Made by a program: the position numbers and the translations under genes | Part shown: positions 5,879 to 11,978 of the stretch, piece by piece | How the letters are laid out: every line of letters starts with the position of its first letter | Numbering within the stretch: position 1 is the first letter of the stretch | Notes under the pieces: generated by a model | The model's input: the letters and a program-made list of their open reading frames with translations, nothing else | Database searches by the model: none | Told to the model about the DNA's origin: nothing | NCBI GenBank assembly: GCA_031273835.1 | Contig: JAISRD010000210.1 | Location: 1 to 11,978, forward strand | Direction of reading: 5' to 3' | Length of the DNA: 11,978 nt | Origin: Treponema sp. | Lineage (GTDB): Bacteria; Spirochaetota; Spirochaetia; Treponematales; Breznakiellaceae

Positions 5879-7023
5879 ATACCGCCGCCCCCTTTCTCAA
5901 CACCGCCGTCGGGCCCGTCCTGATCTTCCTCCTTATCATTTTTGACTACGTGCTCAAATACAATACCAACGCCTTTCAGCGCCGCCTCTTTATCGGAATG
6001 CTTGCCGCCGCCCTGGCGGCCTCGCTGATGAGTTTTCTGCAGCACTGTCTAAGCGGAATCCCCGGCCGGACCGTAACGGTACTGCTCCACGCCGTTCTTT
6101 CCCTTTTCCTTATAACCCAGAACATAACCTACTACCTGGCGGTTGTCTTTATCGATTATTTCGCCTGCCTCAGCGTCTCAAGGACTAGGCGCATACTAAA
6201 AATCTTCGCCCTCCTTTTTGTCCTTTACCTTATCGCGATACTGCTGAACCTGAAATTCCACTTTTTCTTTTCCCTCTCCGCCGATAATTTTTACTACCCC
6301 GCGGCCTATCCCCTGCGGCTTGCTATAAGCTACATCACCCTGGCGCTTATCATCATCGACATTTTTATTTCGGGAAAATACCTTAAACCCATCCAGATAT
6401 ACCTCCTGTCCTTTTTCTGCGTCCTCGCCGCCCTGGGGGCTTCCCTGGATGTCTTTTTCCAGGACATCAACCTCTCCTGGCCCTGTTTCGCCGCGGGGGT
6501 GCTCTACGTTTATTTCTTTATCATCCAGAGCGATTCAAAAATAGACAGCCTTACCGGAATCGGGAACAGGATGAGCTTTAACGAACTCTTCGAAAAACTG
6601 GCCCGTTCCGGTTCCGGGGAGCTCTATTCCCTGGTGATGATCGACATGGATCACTTTAAGGAAATCAACGACACCCTGGGGCATCTTGAGGGGGACAACG
6701 CCCTGCGGGACATGGCGGCGATAATCAAGGGCTGCATCCGGGAAAGCGATTTCGCCGCCCGCTACGGCGGGGATGAATTCATCCTGGTTATCAAGGGACA
6801 AAACGACATCGCCGCCCTGATGAAACGTATCGAACAGGCCGTTCAGAATCAGAATAAAAAGGGAAAGCGGCCCTACAAACTCCAGTGGAGCTACGGCTGG
6901 GACAACTACAGCGCCGGCGGCGGCCGGTCGATAAAGGAATTCCTTGCCCACATCGACGCTTTGATGTATCAGCAAAAGTCGGCGAAACGGGAACGGGAAA
7001 AAAGAGGAAAAGCGGATGTTTGA
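5875..7023 (+). CDS. Membrane-bound diguanylate cyclase (GGDEF), second paralogue
   Basis: A 382-residue paralogue of the preceding protein with the same plan: about seven hydrophobic segments in residues 10-216, then a GGDEF domain. Both share the junction LYxYFFII.SDSKIDSLTG.GNR, here at residues 210-232. The catalytic residues look intact: IDMD at 256-259 and GGDEF at 298-302, with the inhibitory RxxD at R289-E-S-D292. It lacks the basic insertion of the first paralogue, so the linker before the IDMD strand is short. The membrane halves are much less alike than the catalytic halves, which suggests the two sensors answer different cues. Its ATG overlaps the previous stop (ATGA) and its own stop overlaps the ffh start by eight bases, pointing to translational coupling along the cluster. 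Confidence 0.93.
   Translation: MNTAAPFLNTAVGPVLIFLLIIFDYVLKYNTNAFQRRLFIGMLAAALAASLMSFLQHCLSGIPGRTVTVLLHAVLSLFLITQNITYYLAVVFIDYFACLSVSRTRRILKIFALLFVLYLIAILLNLKFHFFFSLSADNFYYPAAYPLRLAISYITLALIIIDIFISGKYLKPIQIYLLSFFCVLAALGASLDVFFQDINLSWPCFAAGVLYVYFFIIQSDSKIDSLTGIGNRMSFNELFEKLARSGSGELYSLVMIDMDHFKEINDTLGHLEGDNALRDMAAIIKGCIRESDFAARYGGDEFILVIKGQNDIAALMKRIEQAVQNQNKKGKRPYKLQWSYGWDNYSAGGGRSIKEFLAHIDALMYQQKSAKREREKRGKADV
6653..6722 (+). repeat. Near-identical 70-bp core shared with the first cyclase gene (copy 2)
   Basis: Second copy of the GGDEF core segment, matching 5511-5580 with one silent change (GAT versus GAC). Offset between copies is 1142 bases, the same orientation. Confidence 0.85.
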
Positions 7024-8365
7024 CAAGCTTACCCAAAAGGTATCCGACGCCCTGCGGTTCATATCGGGGAAATCGGCCATCACCGAGAAGAACGTACTCG
7101 ACGCGGTGGAGGCGATAAAAATGGCCCTCCTCGAGGCGGATGTCAACCTGAGGGTGGTGCGCCGTTTTGTCAATGCCACCGTGGAGGAAGCCAGGGGCGA
7201 AAGGGTGCTCCGTTCGGTCAACCCCGGCCAGCAGTTCGTCAAGATCGTCCACGACAGGCTTGTCTCCTGCCTGGGGGGAAGCGGGAACGAGCAGGCCCTG
7301 AAGCTTAAGGGGCCCGATACGATTTCCAAGGTGCTGATGCTGGGCCTCCAGGGTTCGGGAAAGACCACCAGTTCGGCAAAACTCGCCCTGCGGCTTAAGA
7401 AAGAGGGCCGCCGCCCCCTCCTCGCGGCCTGCGACCTCATAAGGCCCGCGGCGGTGGAACAGCTTTCCGTTCTGGCCGCCCGGATAGACGTGCCGGTTTA
7501 CAAGGAAGAGGGGGCCGCAGATCCGGCGGCGGTGTACCGGGCCGCCCTGGGCTACGCGAAGAAGAACCTCCTGGACACCATGATCATCGACACCACCGGC
7601 CGACTCCAGATTGACGGGCCCATGATGGAGGAATTGATCCGCCTGAGGGACGCCGCGGCGCCCGACGAGCTGCTCCTCGTGGCGGACGCCATGACGGGCC
7701 AGTCCGCGGTGGACATGGCCAAGACCTTTAATGAAAAAATCGGCCTTACCGGGGTGGTGCTGACCAAATTCGATTCCGATACCAGGGGCGGCGCGGCCCT
7801 TTCCCTTAAAACCGTTACCGGAACGGCCCTTAAGTTCATAGGCACCGGCGAGGGCCTCGAGGATTTCGAGCCCTTCCACCCGGACCGCATGGCCGGACGT
7901 ATCCTCGGCATGGGGGACGTGGTCAGCCTGGTGGAAAAAGCCCAGGAGGTGATCAACGAAAAGGAAGCGGCGGAACTCCGGGAAAAGATGGAGAAGGAGA
8001 ACTTTACCCTGGAGGATTGGCTCAATCAGCTCCGGTCGGTAAAGAAAATGGGTTCCCTGCAAAAAATGCTGGAAATGATCCCCGGTATGACGGGCCAAAT
8101 CAGCGAGGAGGACCTCAACCGGGAGAATTTCAAGGGCCAGGAGGCGATTCTTTCTTCCATGACCAGGAAGGAACGGGCCAACCACCTTATCATAGGCCCC
8201 TCCCGCCGGAGCCGTATCGCCAGGGGTTCCGGCACTTCCGTAGGCGAAGTGGCCCGGCTTATCAAACAGTTTGAAAAAATGCGTACCATGATGAAAAAAA
8301 TGGCCAAAATGGGAAAAAACCCCGCCGGGCCCCCGGGTTTGCAGCAATTGATGGGATTCCGCTAA
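7016..8365 (+). CDS. ffh: Signal recognition particle GTPase Ffh (SRP54)
   Basis: A 449-residue protein that, with 4.5S/SRP RNA, binds signal sequences and membrane-protein segments emerging from the ribosome and hands them to FtsY at the membrane. The N helical bundle covers residues 1-90. The G domain shows the P-loop GLQGSGKTT (110-118), DLIRPAAVEQL (140-150), DTTGR (192-196), TKFD (250-253) and GTGEGLEDFEPF (276-287). The methionine-rich M domain spans about 330-435, with the SRP-RNA-binding motif SRRSRIARGSG (396-406) and several Met residues in the C-terminal helix (MRTMMKKMAKMG). Length is normal. The start is supported by AGAGG at 7003-7007, eight bases upstream, and it overlaps the preceding cyclase gene by eight bases. 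Unusually, its neighbours are cyclases rather than rpsP or ylxM-type genes. Confidence 0.97.
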   Translation: MFDKLTQKVSDALRFISGKSAITEKNVLDAVEAIKMALLEADVNLRVVRRFVNATVEEARGERVLRSVNPGQQFVKIVHDRLVSCLGGSGNEQALKLKGPDTISKVLMLGLQGSGKTTSSAKLALRLKKEGRRPLLAACDLIRPAAVEQLSVLAARIDVPVYKEEGAADPAAVYRAALGYAKKNLLDTMIIDTTGRLQIDGPMMEELIRLRDAAAPDELLLVADAMTGQSAVDMAKTFNEKIGLTGVVLTKFDSDTRGGAALSLKTVTGTALKFIGTGEGLEDFEPFHPDRMAGRILGMGDVVSLVEKAQEVINEKEAAELREKMEKENFTLEDWLNQLRSVKKMGSLQKMLEMIPGMTGQISEEDLNRENFKGQEAILSSMTRKERANHLIIGPSRRSRIARGSGTSVGEVARLIKQFEKMRTMMKKMAKMGKNPAGPPGLQQLMGFR

Positions 8366-8382
8366 GACGGTCCCCGGTTCAC

Positions 8383-8399
8383 AGAAAAAAACTTTTTTC
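8383..8399. promoter_or_regulatory. A-tract/T-tract element upstream of the -35
   Basis: AGAAAAAA and TTTTTTCT face each other around a two-base centre, directly abutting the -35 hexamer in otherwise GC-rich DNA. The position and composition fit an UP element or bent DNA that raises promoter strength. It is not a convincing ffh terminator because the arms leave no room for a stable loop. Role inferred. Confidence 0.35.
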
Positions 8400-8428
8400 T
8401 TGACAGCCCCTTGAAGCGGTGTTATGCT
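8400..8428 (+). promoter_or_regulatory. Sigma70-type promoter of the PTS operon
   Basis: A perfect TTGACA (8400-8405) is followed by a 17-base spacer and TATGCT (8423-8428), which matches four of six -10 consensus bases and is preceded by TGT, an extended -10. Transcription should start at about 8434-8436, giving a leader of roughly 180 bases before the antiterminator gene. Confidence 0.8.
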
Positions 8429-8439
8429 GGATACTAGAG

Positions 8440-8475
8440 GGACGGCTTAGAAACGCCGGGTTTCCGGCTCCGTCC
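8440..8475 (+). promoter_or_regulatory. 5' leader hairpin
   Basis: GGACGG (8440-8445) pairs with CCGTCC (8470-8475), and inside it GCCGG (8455-8459) pairs with CCGGC (8464-8468) around a GTTT loop. It sits a few bases from the predicted transcript start and has no T-run after it, so it is not a terminator; it may protect the 5' end or insulate folding of the RAT. Confidence 0.5.
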
Positions 8476-8490
8476 GTTTGAATTTTGTTT

Positions 8491-8517
8491 GGGAATGTTA
8501 CCAAAAGGGCATGACCC
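8491..8517 (+). promoter_or_regulatory. RAT (ribonucleic antiterminator) site for a LicT/BglG-type protein
   Basis: The left half GGAATGTTACC and right half GGCATGACC flank a short AAAAG loop and follow the known RAT pattern GGA.TGTTAC ... GGCA..ACC of bgl/lic/sac leaders. The outer GGG (8491-8493) pairs with CCC (8515-8517) and CC with GG next to the loop. The right arm, 8513-8517, is also the first five bases of the terminator stem, so the two structures cannot coexist. Its expected ligand is the dimeric CAT domain of the protein encoded immediately downstream. Confidence 0.75.
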
Positions 8518-8567
8518 GGACCGTCTGAGGTGTTTTTTCACCTTGAGAGGTTCGGGCCGTTTTTTTT
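8513..8567 (+). terminator. Intrinsic terminator in the leader, overlapping the RAT
   Basis: The left arm at 8513-8532 pairs imperfectly with 8539-8558 over 20 positions (strong at GAGGTG/CACCTT and at CCCGGACC/GGTTCGGG, with a few wobbles and mismatches between), closing a T6 loop. Eight T residues follow at 8560-8567. It lies ahead of the antiterminator gene, so it controls the whole operon. Confidence 0.85.
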
Positions 8568-8617
8568 GGGGGGCTCAGGCTCTCCGGGCCGGGGGCGGGG
8601 TTGACGGGAACGGAGTT

Positions 8618-9451
8618 ATGACGGTACAGAAGATTCTCAATAACAATGTGGCGATAACCCGGAACGAGAGGGGGCAGGAATGCGTGGTTACCGGCCGGGG
8701 CATCGTCTTTGAGAAGAAAAAGGGGGACGAAATCGACCCCGCCCGGGTGGAAAAGATCTTCGCCCTCCAGGAGCGGGGGGCCGCCGAGCGCTTAAGCCGT
8801 CTTATTGAAAACATCCCCCCGGAACATCTCCAGGTTTGCGACGAGATCATCACCACCGCGAAGCGGGAGTTAAACGGGTTAAGCGACGCCGTCTACTTAA
8901 ACCTTATCGATCATATCTCCTTTGCCCTAGAACGGCACAAGAACAACATGGACATTGCCAGTTCCCTCAAGTGGGAGATGAAGCGCTTTTACCCCGACGA
9001 GTTCAGAATCGGAATCAAGGCCCTGGACCTCATCGAAAGGCGGCTTAACATGCGCCTCCCCGACGACGAGGCGGCGTTTATCGCCTTCCACCTGGTAAAC
9101 GCGGGGAAGGCCACGAGCCCCAACCTTGAAGGGAGCCTCAGGCTGATACAGGGCATCCTCAAAATTATTAAGCGGACTTTCGCCGCCGTTAAAATGGACG
9201 AAAATTCCCCGGCCTACGGGAGGCTGTTAATGCACCTTAAGTATTTTTCGATGCGTGTCTTTGATAAGGACGCCCCCGGCTTAAAACAGGCGAGCAGCGG
9301 CCTTCTCTACCGGCTTGAGGGGGAGTTTCCCGGCGAAAGTTCCTGCGTGGAGGAAATAGCGGGCTTTGTCAGGGACACCTGCAATTACACCATCAGCAAC
9401 GACGAGAAGTCGTATTTGATAATTCATATACACAGTTTAGCGGCATCTTAG
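8618..9451 (+). CDS. PRD-containing transcriptional antiterminator, BglG/LicT family
   Basis: A 277-residue RNA-binding regulator. Residues 1-56 form the CAT RNA-binding domain (KILNNNVAI at 5-13, GRGIVFEKKKGDEID at 26-40). PRD1 (about 65-165) carries His99 (LIDHISFA) and His158 (AFHLVNA); PRD2 (about 170-275) carries His206 (LMHLKYF) and His270 (IIHIHSL). These match the four phosphorylatable histidines of LicT-type proteins. In that family, the substrate-specific EII phosphorylates PRD1 to inactivate the protein when no sugar is present, while HPr phosphorylation of PRD2 activates it. The start at 8618 gives the conserved N-terminus MTVQKILNNN, with GGAG close by; a longer reading from 8489 would run through the RAT and terminator. 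It should regulate its own operon through 8491-8567. Which sugar is sensed cannot be told. Confidence 0.93.
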   Translation: MTVQKILNNNVAITRNERGQECVVTGRGIVFEKKKGDEIDPARVEKIFALQERGAAERLSRLIENIPPEHLQVCDEIITTAKRELNGLSDAVYLNLIDHISFALERHKNNMDIASSLKWEMKRFYPDEFRIGIKALDLIERRLNMRLPDDEAAFIAFHLVNAGKATSPNLEGSLRLIQGILKIIKRTFAAVKMDENSPAYGRLLMHLKYFSMRVFDKDAPGLKQASSGLLYRLEGEFPGESSCVEEIAGFVRDTCNYTISNDEKSYLIIHIHSLAAS

Positions 9452-9547
9452 GGTATTTTTACGGGGCCTGCGCTCCGTTAAACGCGGAACGGAAGCGGCC
9501 CGGCCGGCCGCCGGCGGAACGCATATTATCAGTTTGGAGGCTGAAAG
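9452..9547 (+). other. Spacer between antiterminator and permease genes
   Basis: GC-rich 96-base gap with a perfect short hairpin (GCGGCC 9495-9500 with GGCCGC 9506-9511) and a looser CCGTT/AACGG pair upstream of it. No T-run, RAT-like sequence or clear promoter is seen, so the genes are probably cotranscribed. A good ribosome-binding site, GGAGG (9536-9540), lies seven bases before the permease ATG. Confidence 0.5.
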
Positions 9548-10939
9548 ATGGACAATGAAAGATTTATTAAGGAACTGCTGCCGCTTATCGGCGGAGCGGA
9601 AAATGTAAAAAACGCTATTACCTGTCATACCCGGCTGCGTCTTACCCTGGGGGACTATTCGCCGGTAAAGGACGATGCGGTTAAAAACCTGGAGGGGGTT
9701 ATGGCGACTAAAATGTCGGCGGACCAGTATCAGGTAATCATGGGGGACAATGTTAAGGCGACCTATGCGGAATTGCTGAAACATATCAGGCTGTCCGACG
9801 GCGGCGCCGCCGCTGAAAAAACAGGCAAAAAGACATTTAACCCCATAGGTATTTTTGCGGAGACCATGTCGGCGGTTTTTACCCCCCTTATTATCACTAT
9901 CTGCGGTTCCGGGTTGATGATGGGACTCCAGATCCTGTTTAACAAGATGGGCCTTATCGGGCCGGGTAATAGTTTTTACGAAGTATTGGGCGTTCTTGGC
10001 AATGTGGCCTTTTATTTCCTTCCCTTTACCATAGCCGTAAGCGCGGCGGACCGTTTCAAATGTAACAAATACATGGCCGTCGTTATCGTGGCCATTCTGA
10101 TGCATCCTACCTGGATGGCTATTGCGTCGGGCGGGGTAGACCGGATCCTGCTTTTTAACGTATTCCCCATAAGGCTTTTAAGCTATTCCTCCGCGGTTAT
10201 TCCGCCCCTGCTTTCCGTGTATTTGCTTTCAAAATTCGAAAAACTGCTGGTAAAGATTATCCATCCTTCGCTGGGCACGGTGCTGGTACCGTTTTTTGAA
10301 CTGTTGATCCTGGGGCCGGTCATTTTGATACTGGTAGGACCCTTCTCCCAATGGGCCAGCGATCTTTTGGCACAAGGATACCAGTGGCTCTATGGGGTGG
10401 CGTCGATTCCGGCAAGTATGCTTTTCGGCGGACTTTACCCCCTGATTGTTCTTTCAGGAACCCATTTGACCTTTGTGCCGCTCATGCTTGATTCAATCGG
10501 CAAAATAGGGGTTGATTATATCATGCCCCTTATGTCCATTGCCCACTGCGGGCTTGCCCCCGCGGCATTGGCCGTTTTCTTCAAAACCAAGAATCTCAAG
10601 TTTAAGTCCGTGGCGGCCACCGGCGCTTTGGTTACCGGCGTGGGCCTTACCGAACCGGCCATGTACGGGATCTGCCTTCCCCTTAAAAAACCGCTGGTTA
10701 TTTCCTGTATTGCCAGCGGTATAGGCGGGCTGTTTTATGGGATCTTTCATGTTTCGGCCCTTTCGCTGGGACTGTCTCCCCTCGGTTCCATTCCGTTGTA
10801 CTTTACCGATACTTTTGTATACTGGGTTATAGGCGCCTTGGGAACAGGACTTCTTTCGTTTTTTGGGACCTGGTTTTTTGGATACAAAGACGGGGATGAA
10901 GAAAAGATTCCCGCGTATGCAAACAAGCAGGATAAATAA
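9548..10939 (+). CDS. PTS EIIBC component, glucose-superfamily (beta-glucoside/sucrose/MurNAc-type) permease
   Basis: A 463-residue inner-membrane protein that imports and phosphorylates a sugar using PEP-derived phosphate. Residues 1-82 are an EIIB domain with the phosphorylated cysteine in ITCHTRLRL (Cys26). After a short linker (83-96), the EIIC domain spans about 100-445 with around ten hydrophobic segments, GTHLTFVP at 304-311 and the substrate-site loop GVGLTEPAMYG at 364-374 (Glu369). There is no EIIA domain at the C-terminus, which ends in a charged tail, as in MurP, TreB or AscF-type proteins that borrow EIIA from elsewhere. The upstream LicT-type regulator with its RAT fits a beta-glucoside-like system, but no glycosidase is seen, so the substrate is open. 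It would also be the kinase that silences the antiterminator. Confidence 0.93.
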   Translation: MDNERFIKELLPLIGGAENVKNAITCHTRLRLTLGDYSPVKDDAVKNLEGVMATKMSADQYQVIMGDNVKATYAELLKHIRLSDGGAAAEKTGKKTFNPIGIFAETMSAVFTPLIITICGSGLMMGLQILFNKMGLIGPGNSFYEVLGVLGNVAFYFLPFTIAVSAADRFKCNKYMAVVIVAILMHPTWMAIASGGVDRILLFNVFPIRLLSYSSAVIPPLLSVYLLSKFEKLLVKIIHPSLGTVLVPFFELLILGPVILILVGPFSQWASDLLAQGYQWLYGVASIPASMLFGGLYPLIVLSGTHLTFVPLMLDSIGKIGVDYIMPLMSIAHCGLAPAALAVFFKTKNLKFKSVAATGALVTGVGLTEPAMYGICLPLKKPLVISCIASGIGGLFYGIFHVSALSLGLSPLGSIPLYFTDTFVYWVIGALGTGLLSFFGTWFFGYKDGDEEKIPAYANKQDK

Positions 10940-10940
10940 G

Positions 10941-11001
10941 CCGGTTCCGTAATTTTGTATTCCGGAACTAACCGGGGTTTTCGCCGTAACGGCGGCCCCG
11001 G
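10941..11001 (+). other. Two overlapping, mutually exclusive hairpins between EIIBC and the downstream gene
   Basis: Hairpin one pairs CCGGTTCCG (10941-10949) with CGGAAC and CCGG (10963-10975, with a three-base bulge). Hairpin two pairs CCGGGG (10972-10977) with CCCCGG (10996-11001), enclosing CGCCG/CGGCG around a TAA loop. Bases 10972-10975 are used by both. No T-run follows, so this is not a standard terminator; it might set the relative amounts of the two messages by processing or stability. Confidence 0.4.
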
Positions 11002-11034
11002 TCTTAAAAAATCTTATGTGATAAGGATGTGAGT

Positions 11035-11978
11035 ATGGCAAAGCGGTTTTTGGAAAACACCCCCGGCGAACTTATTAAGTTGAGCAGGGGAGATTTTATT
11101 GACGGTATCCGCGCGTCGGAAGGCCGGGTAGTGGGCGCCTATGTATGCCCCTATGCCCCTAACTATCTTGAAAAGGTTTCCAACCTTGAATTGGCGGCTT
11201 CCTTTGGGGCCGATTTTATTACCCTGGAGGGATTCAATCCTAAGAGGATTCAGATCCCCGGTTTACCCTCAAAAAATTCCCAGGACGACATTCCCTTTAA
11301 GTCAAAACTGCAGACGGAAATGGGATTTGACTGGACTATCCCTGAATTGAAAAAACTGGTGGGCCGGCCCATAGGATTGATCCTCGTGGTCCCCAAATCG
11401 AACGGGGCGTCCTTTGGTCCCCTGTACGATGATTCTCTGTACTCTAAGGAGATGATCAAATTTGTCCTGCCCCTGGGTTTTGATTTTATCGGGTTGTGCG
11501 GTTTCGATATGAATTCCCAGATTGCGGCGGTGGAAGAAACAAAAGCCCTGGCGGGTGATTCCATAGTTATTGAAGCGGGAACCCCCCATGGGCCGGGATT
11601 TATTGACGGGGATTTTCCGCCCTACAATCTCCGCGGGGTATCCACCCCGGAATTTGTAAACCGCCTGGCAAGGGCCGGCGCGGATATTGTGGATATCCCC
11701 GCCGTGGGTGTCGCGCCCGGTTTTACTCCGGCCTATGTGGGGGAACTGGTTGACGCGGTTCATGCCGGCAGGGCTTTGGCGGCGTCCTGTATCGCCCATT
11801 CCGTAGAAGGGTCCGATTCCGGCATAGTACACCGCGTGGCGGTGGATAATAAGATATGCGGGGCCGATTTATACAATTTTGCCGCAGGCGGGGTATTCGA
11901 GAGCGTTGCCCTTCCCGAACTGCTTAAGGACTTCTGCATTGCCGTTAAAGGACGGAGGCACACCTACAGGCGCATGTG
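11035..11978 (+). CDS. Uncharacterised TIM-barrel-like protein, DUF7916-like, PTS-linked (3' end cut by window)
   Basis: 314 residues are visible and no stop is reached. The start has AAGGA (11023-11027) seven bases upstream. The protein is soluble, with repeating beta-strand/helix units suggestive of a (beta/alpha)8 barrel: LAASFGADFITLEGF (53-67), LKKLVGRPIGLILVV (105-119), GFDFIGLCGFD (148-158), VIEAGTPHGPGF (177-188), AGADIVDIPAVGVAPGF (216-232) and a C-terminal AVKGRRHTYRRM (303-314). This order and the RGxRHTYxRM ending recall a family of unknown function, DUF7916, that often sits beside PTS permease genes; the name is from memory. The RHTYRRM tail implies only about 10-15 residues are missing. 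Candidate active residues include His185, Lys303-Gly-Arg-Arg-His and acidic residues after strands. It probably acts on the phosphosugar made by the permease or a product of it, but no reaction can be assigned. Confidence 0.65.
   Translation, partial: MAKRFLENTPGELIKLSRGDFIDGIRASEGRVVGAYVCPYAPNYLEKVSNLELAASFGADFITLEGFNPKRIQIPGLPSKNSQDDIPFKSKLQTEMGFDWTIPELKKLVGRPIGLILVVPKSNGASFGPLYDDSLYSKEMIKFVLPLGFDFIGLCGFDMNSQIAAVEETKALAGDSIVIEAGTPHGPGFIDGDFPPYNLRGVSTPEFVNRLARAGADIVDIPAVGVAPGFTPAYVGELVDAVHAGRALAASCIAHSVEGSDSGIVHRVAVDNKICGADLYNFAAGGVFESVALPELLKDFCIAVKGRRHTYRRM

Noticed and set aside
6791..8347. 518-codon minus-strand open frame opposite ffh
   Set aside because: ffh matches its family over its full length. 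The antisense product is His/Gly/Arg-rich with no recognisable motif.
8489..8617. Earlier ATG for the antiterminator protein at 8489
   Set aside because: The added 43 residues run through the RAT and terminator and lie outside the conserved CAT domain, which starts at MTVQKILNNN (8618).
9495..9511. GC hairpin before the permease as a terminator
   Set aside because: No T-run follows and a good ribosome-binding site comes soon after, so read-through is expected.
1..11978. CRISPR arrays, tRNA or rRNA genes, SRP RNA near ffh
   Set aside because: No regularly spaced repeats, cloverleaf-like segments or SRP RNA-like hairpin were seen by eye in the intergenic regions.

Overview
The window looks like chromosome from a fermentative, host- or gut-associated bacterium with fairly GC-rich DNA. 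The best guess is a treponeme-like spirochaete. This rests on the overall style of the proteins (7-TM GGDEF cyclases, GpsA and AspRS with Gly/Pro-rich insertions, a PTS operon under a BglG/LicT antiterminator), not on a database search, so it is only moderately secure.

Layout. (1) 1-300 is the degraded right end of an IS66-family insertion sequence. It carries a DETGW motif, then a frameshifted transposase C-terminus, and a probable terminal inverted repeat ending at 300. It abuts a truncated DUF4160-like gene fragment on the minus strand (316-447). The IS appears to have landed in the third codon of the next minus-strand gene. (2) 490-3514, minus strand, is an apparent operon aspS-chrA1-chrA2: aspartyl-tRNA synthetase followed by two short single-domain chromate (CHR) transporter subunits joined by a GTGA start/stop overlap. 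(3) A 30-bp divergent gap (3515-3544) separates aspS from gpsA. It holds facing -10 elements and no Shine-Dalgarno, so both mRNAs may be leaderless or nearly so. (4) 3545-8365, plus strand, is a tight cluster: gpsA (glycerol-3-phosphate dehydrogenase), two paralogous membrane diguanylate cyclases, and ffh (SRP GTPase). Gaps are 9 bases and overlaps are 4 and 8 bases. (5) 8383-11978, plus strand, is a sugar-uptake operon: a strong sigma70-type promoter, a structured leader with a RAT antiterminator overlapping an intrinsic terminator, a LicT/BglG antiterminator gene, a PTS EIIBC permease with no EIIA domain, and a nearly complete gene for an uncharacterised TIM-barrel-like protein (DUF7916-like) running off the end.

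How it works together. Region 5 is the clearest regulatory system. The promoter fires constitutively; without substrate the terminator at 8513-8567 stops transcription. When the permease is busy transporting, dephosphorylated antiterminator should bind the RAT hairpin and let transcription continue into its own gene, the permease and the downstream enzyme. Region 4 links a housekeeping secretion GTPase and phospholipid precursor synthesis with c-di-GMP synthesis at the membrane. The most novel parts are the unknown PTS-linked enzyme, the compact divergent aspS/gpsA promoter, and the nucleotide-level near-identity between the two cyclase genes in one short core segment.
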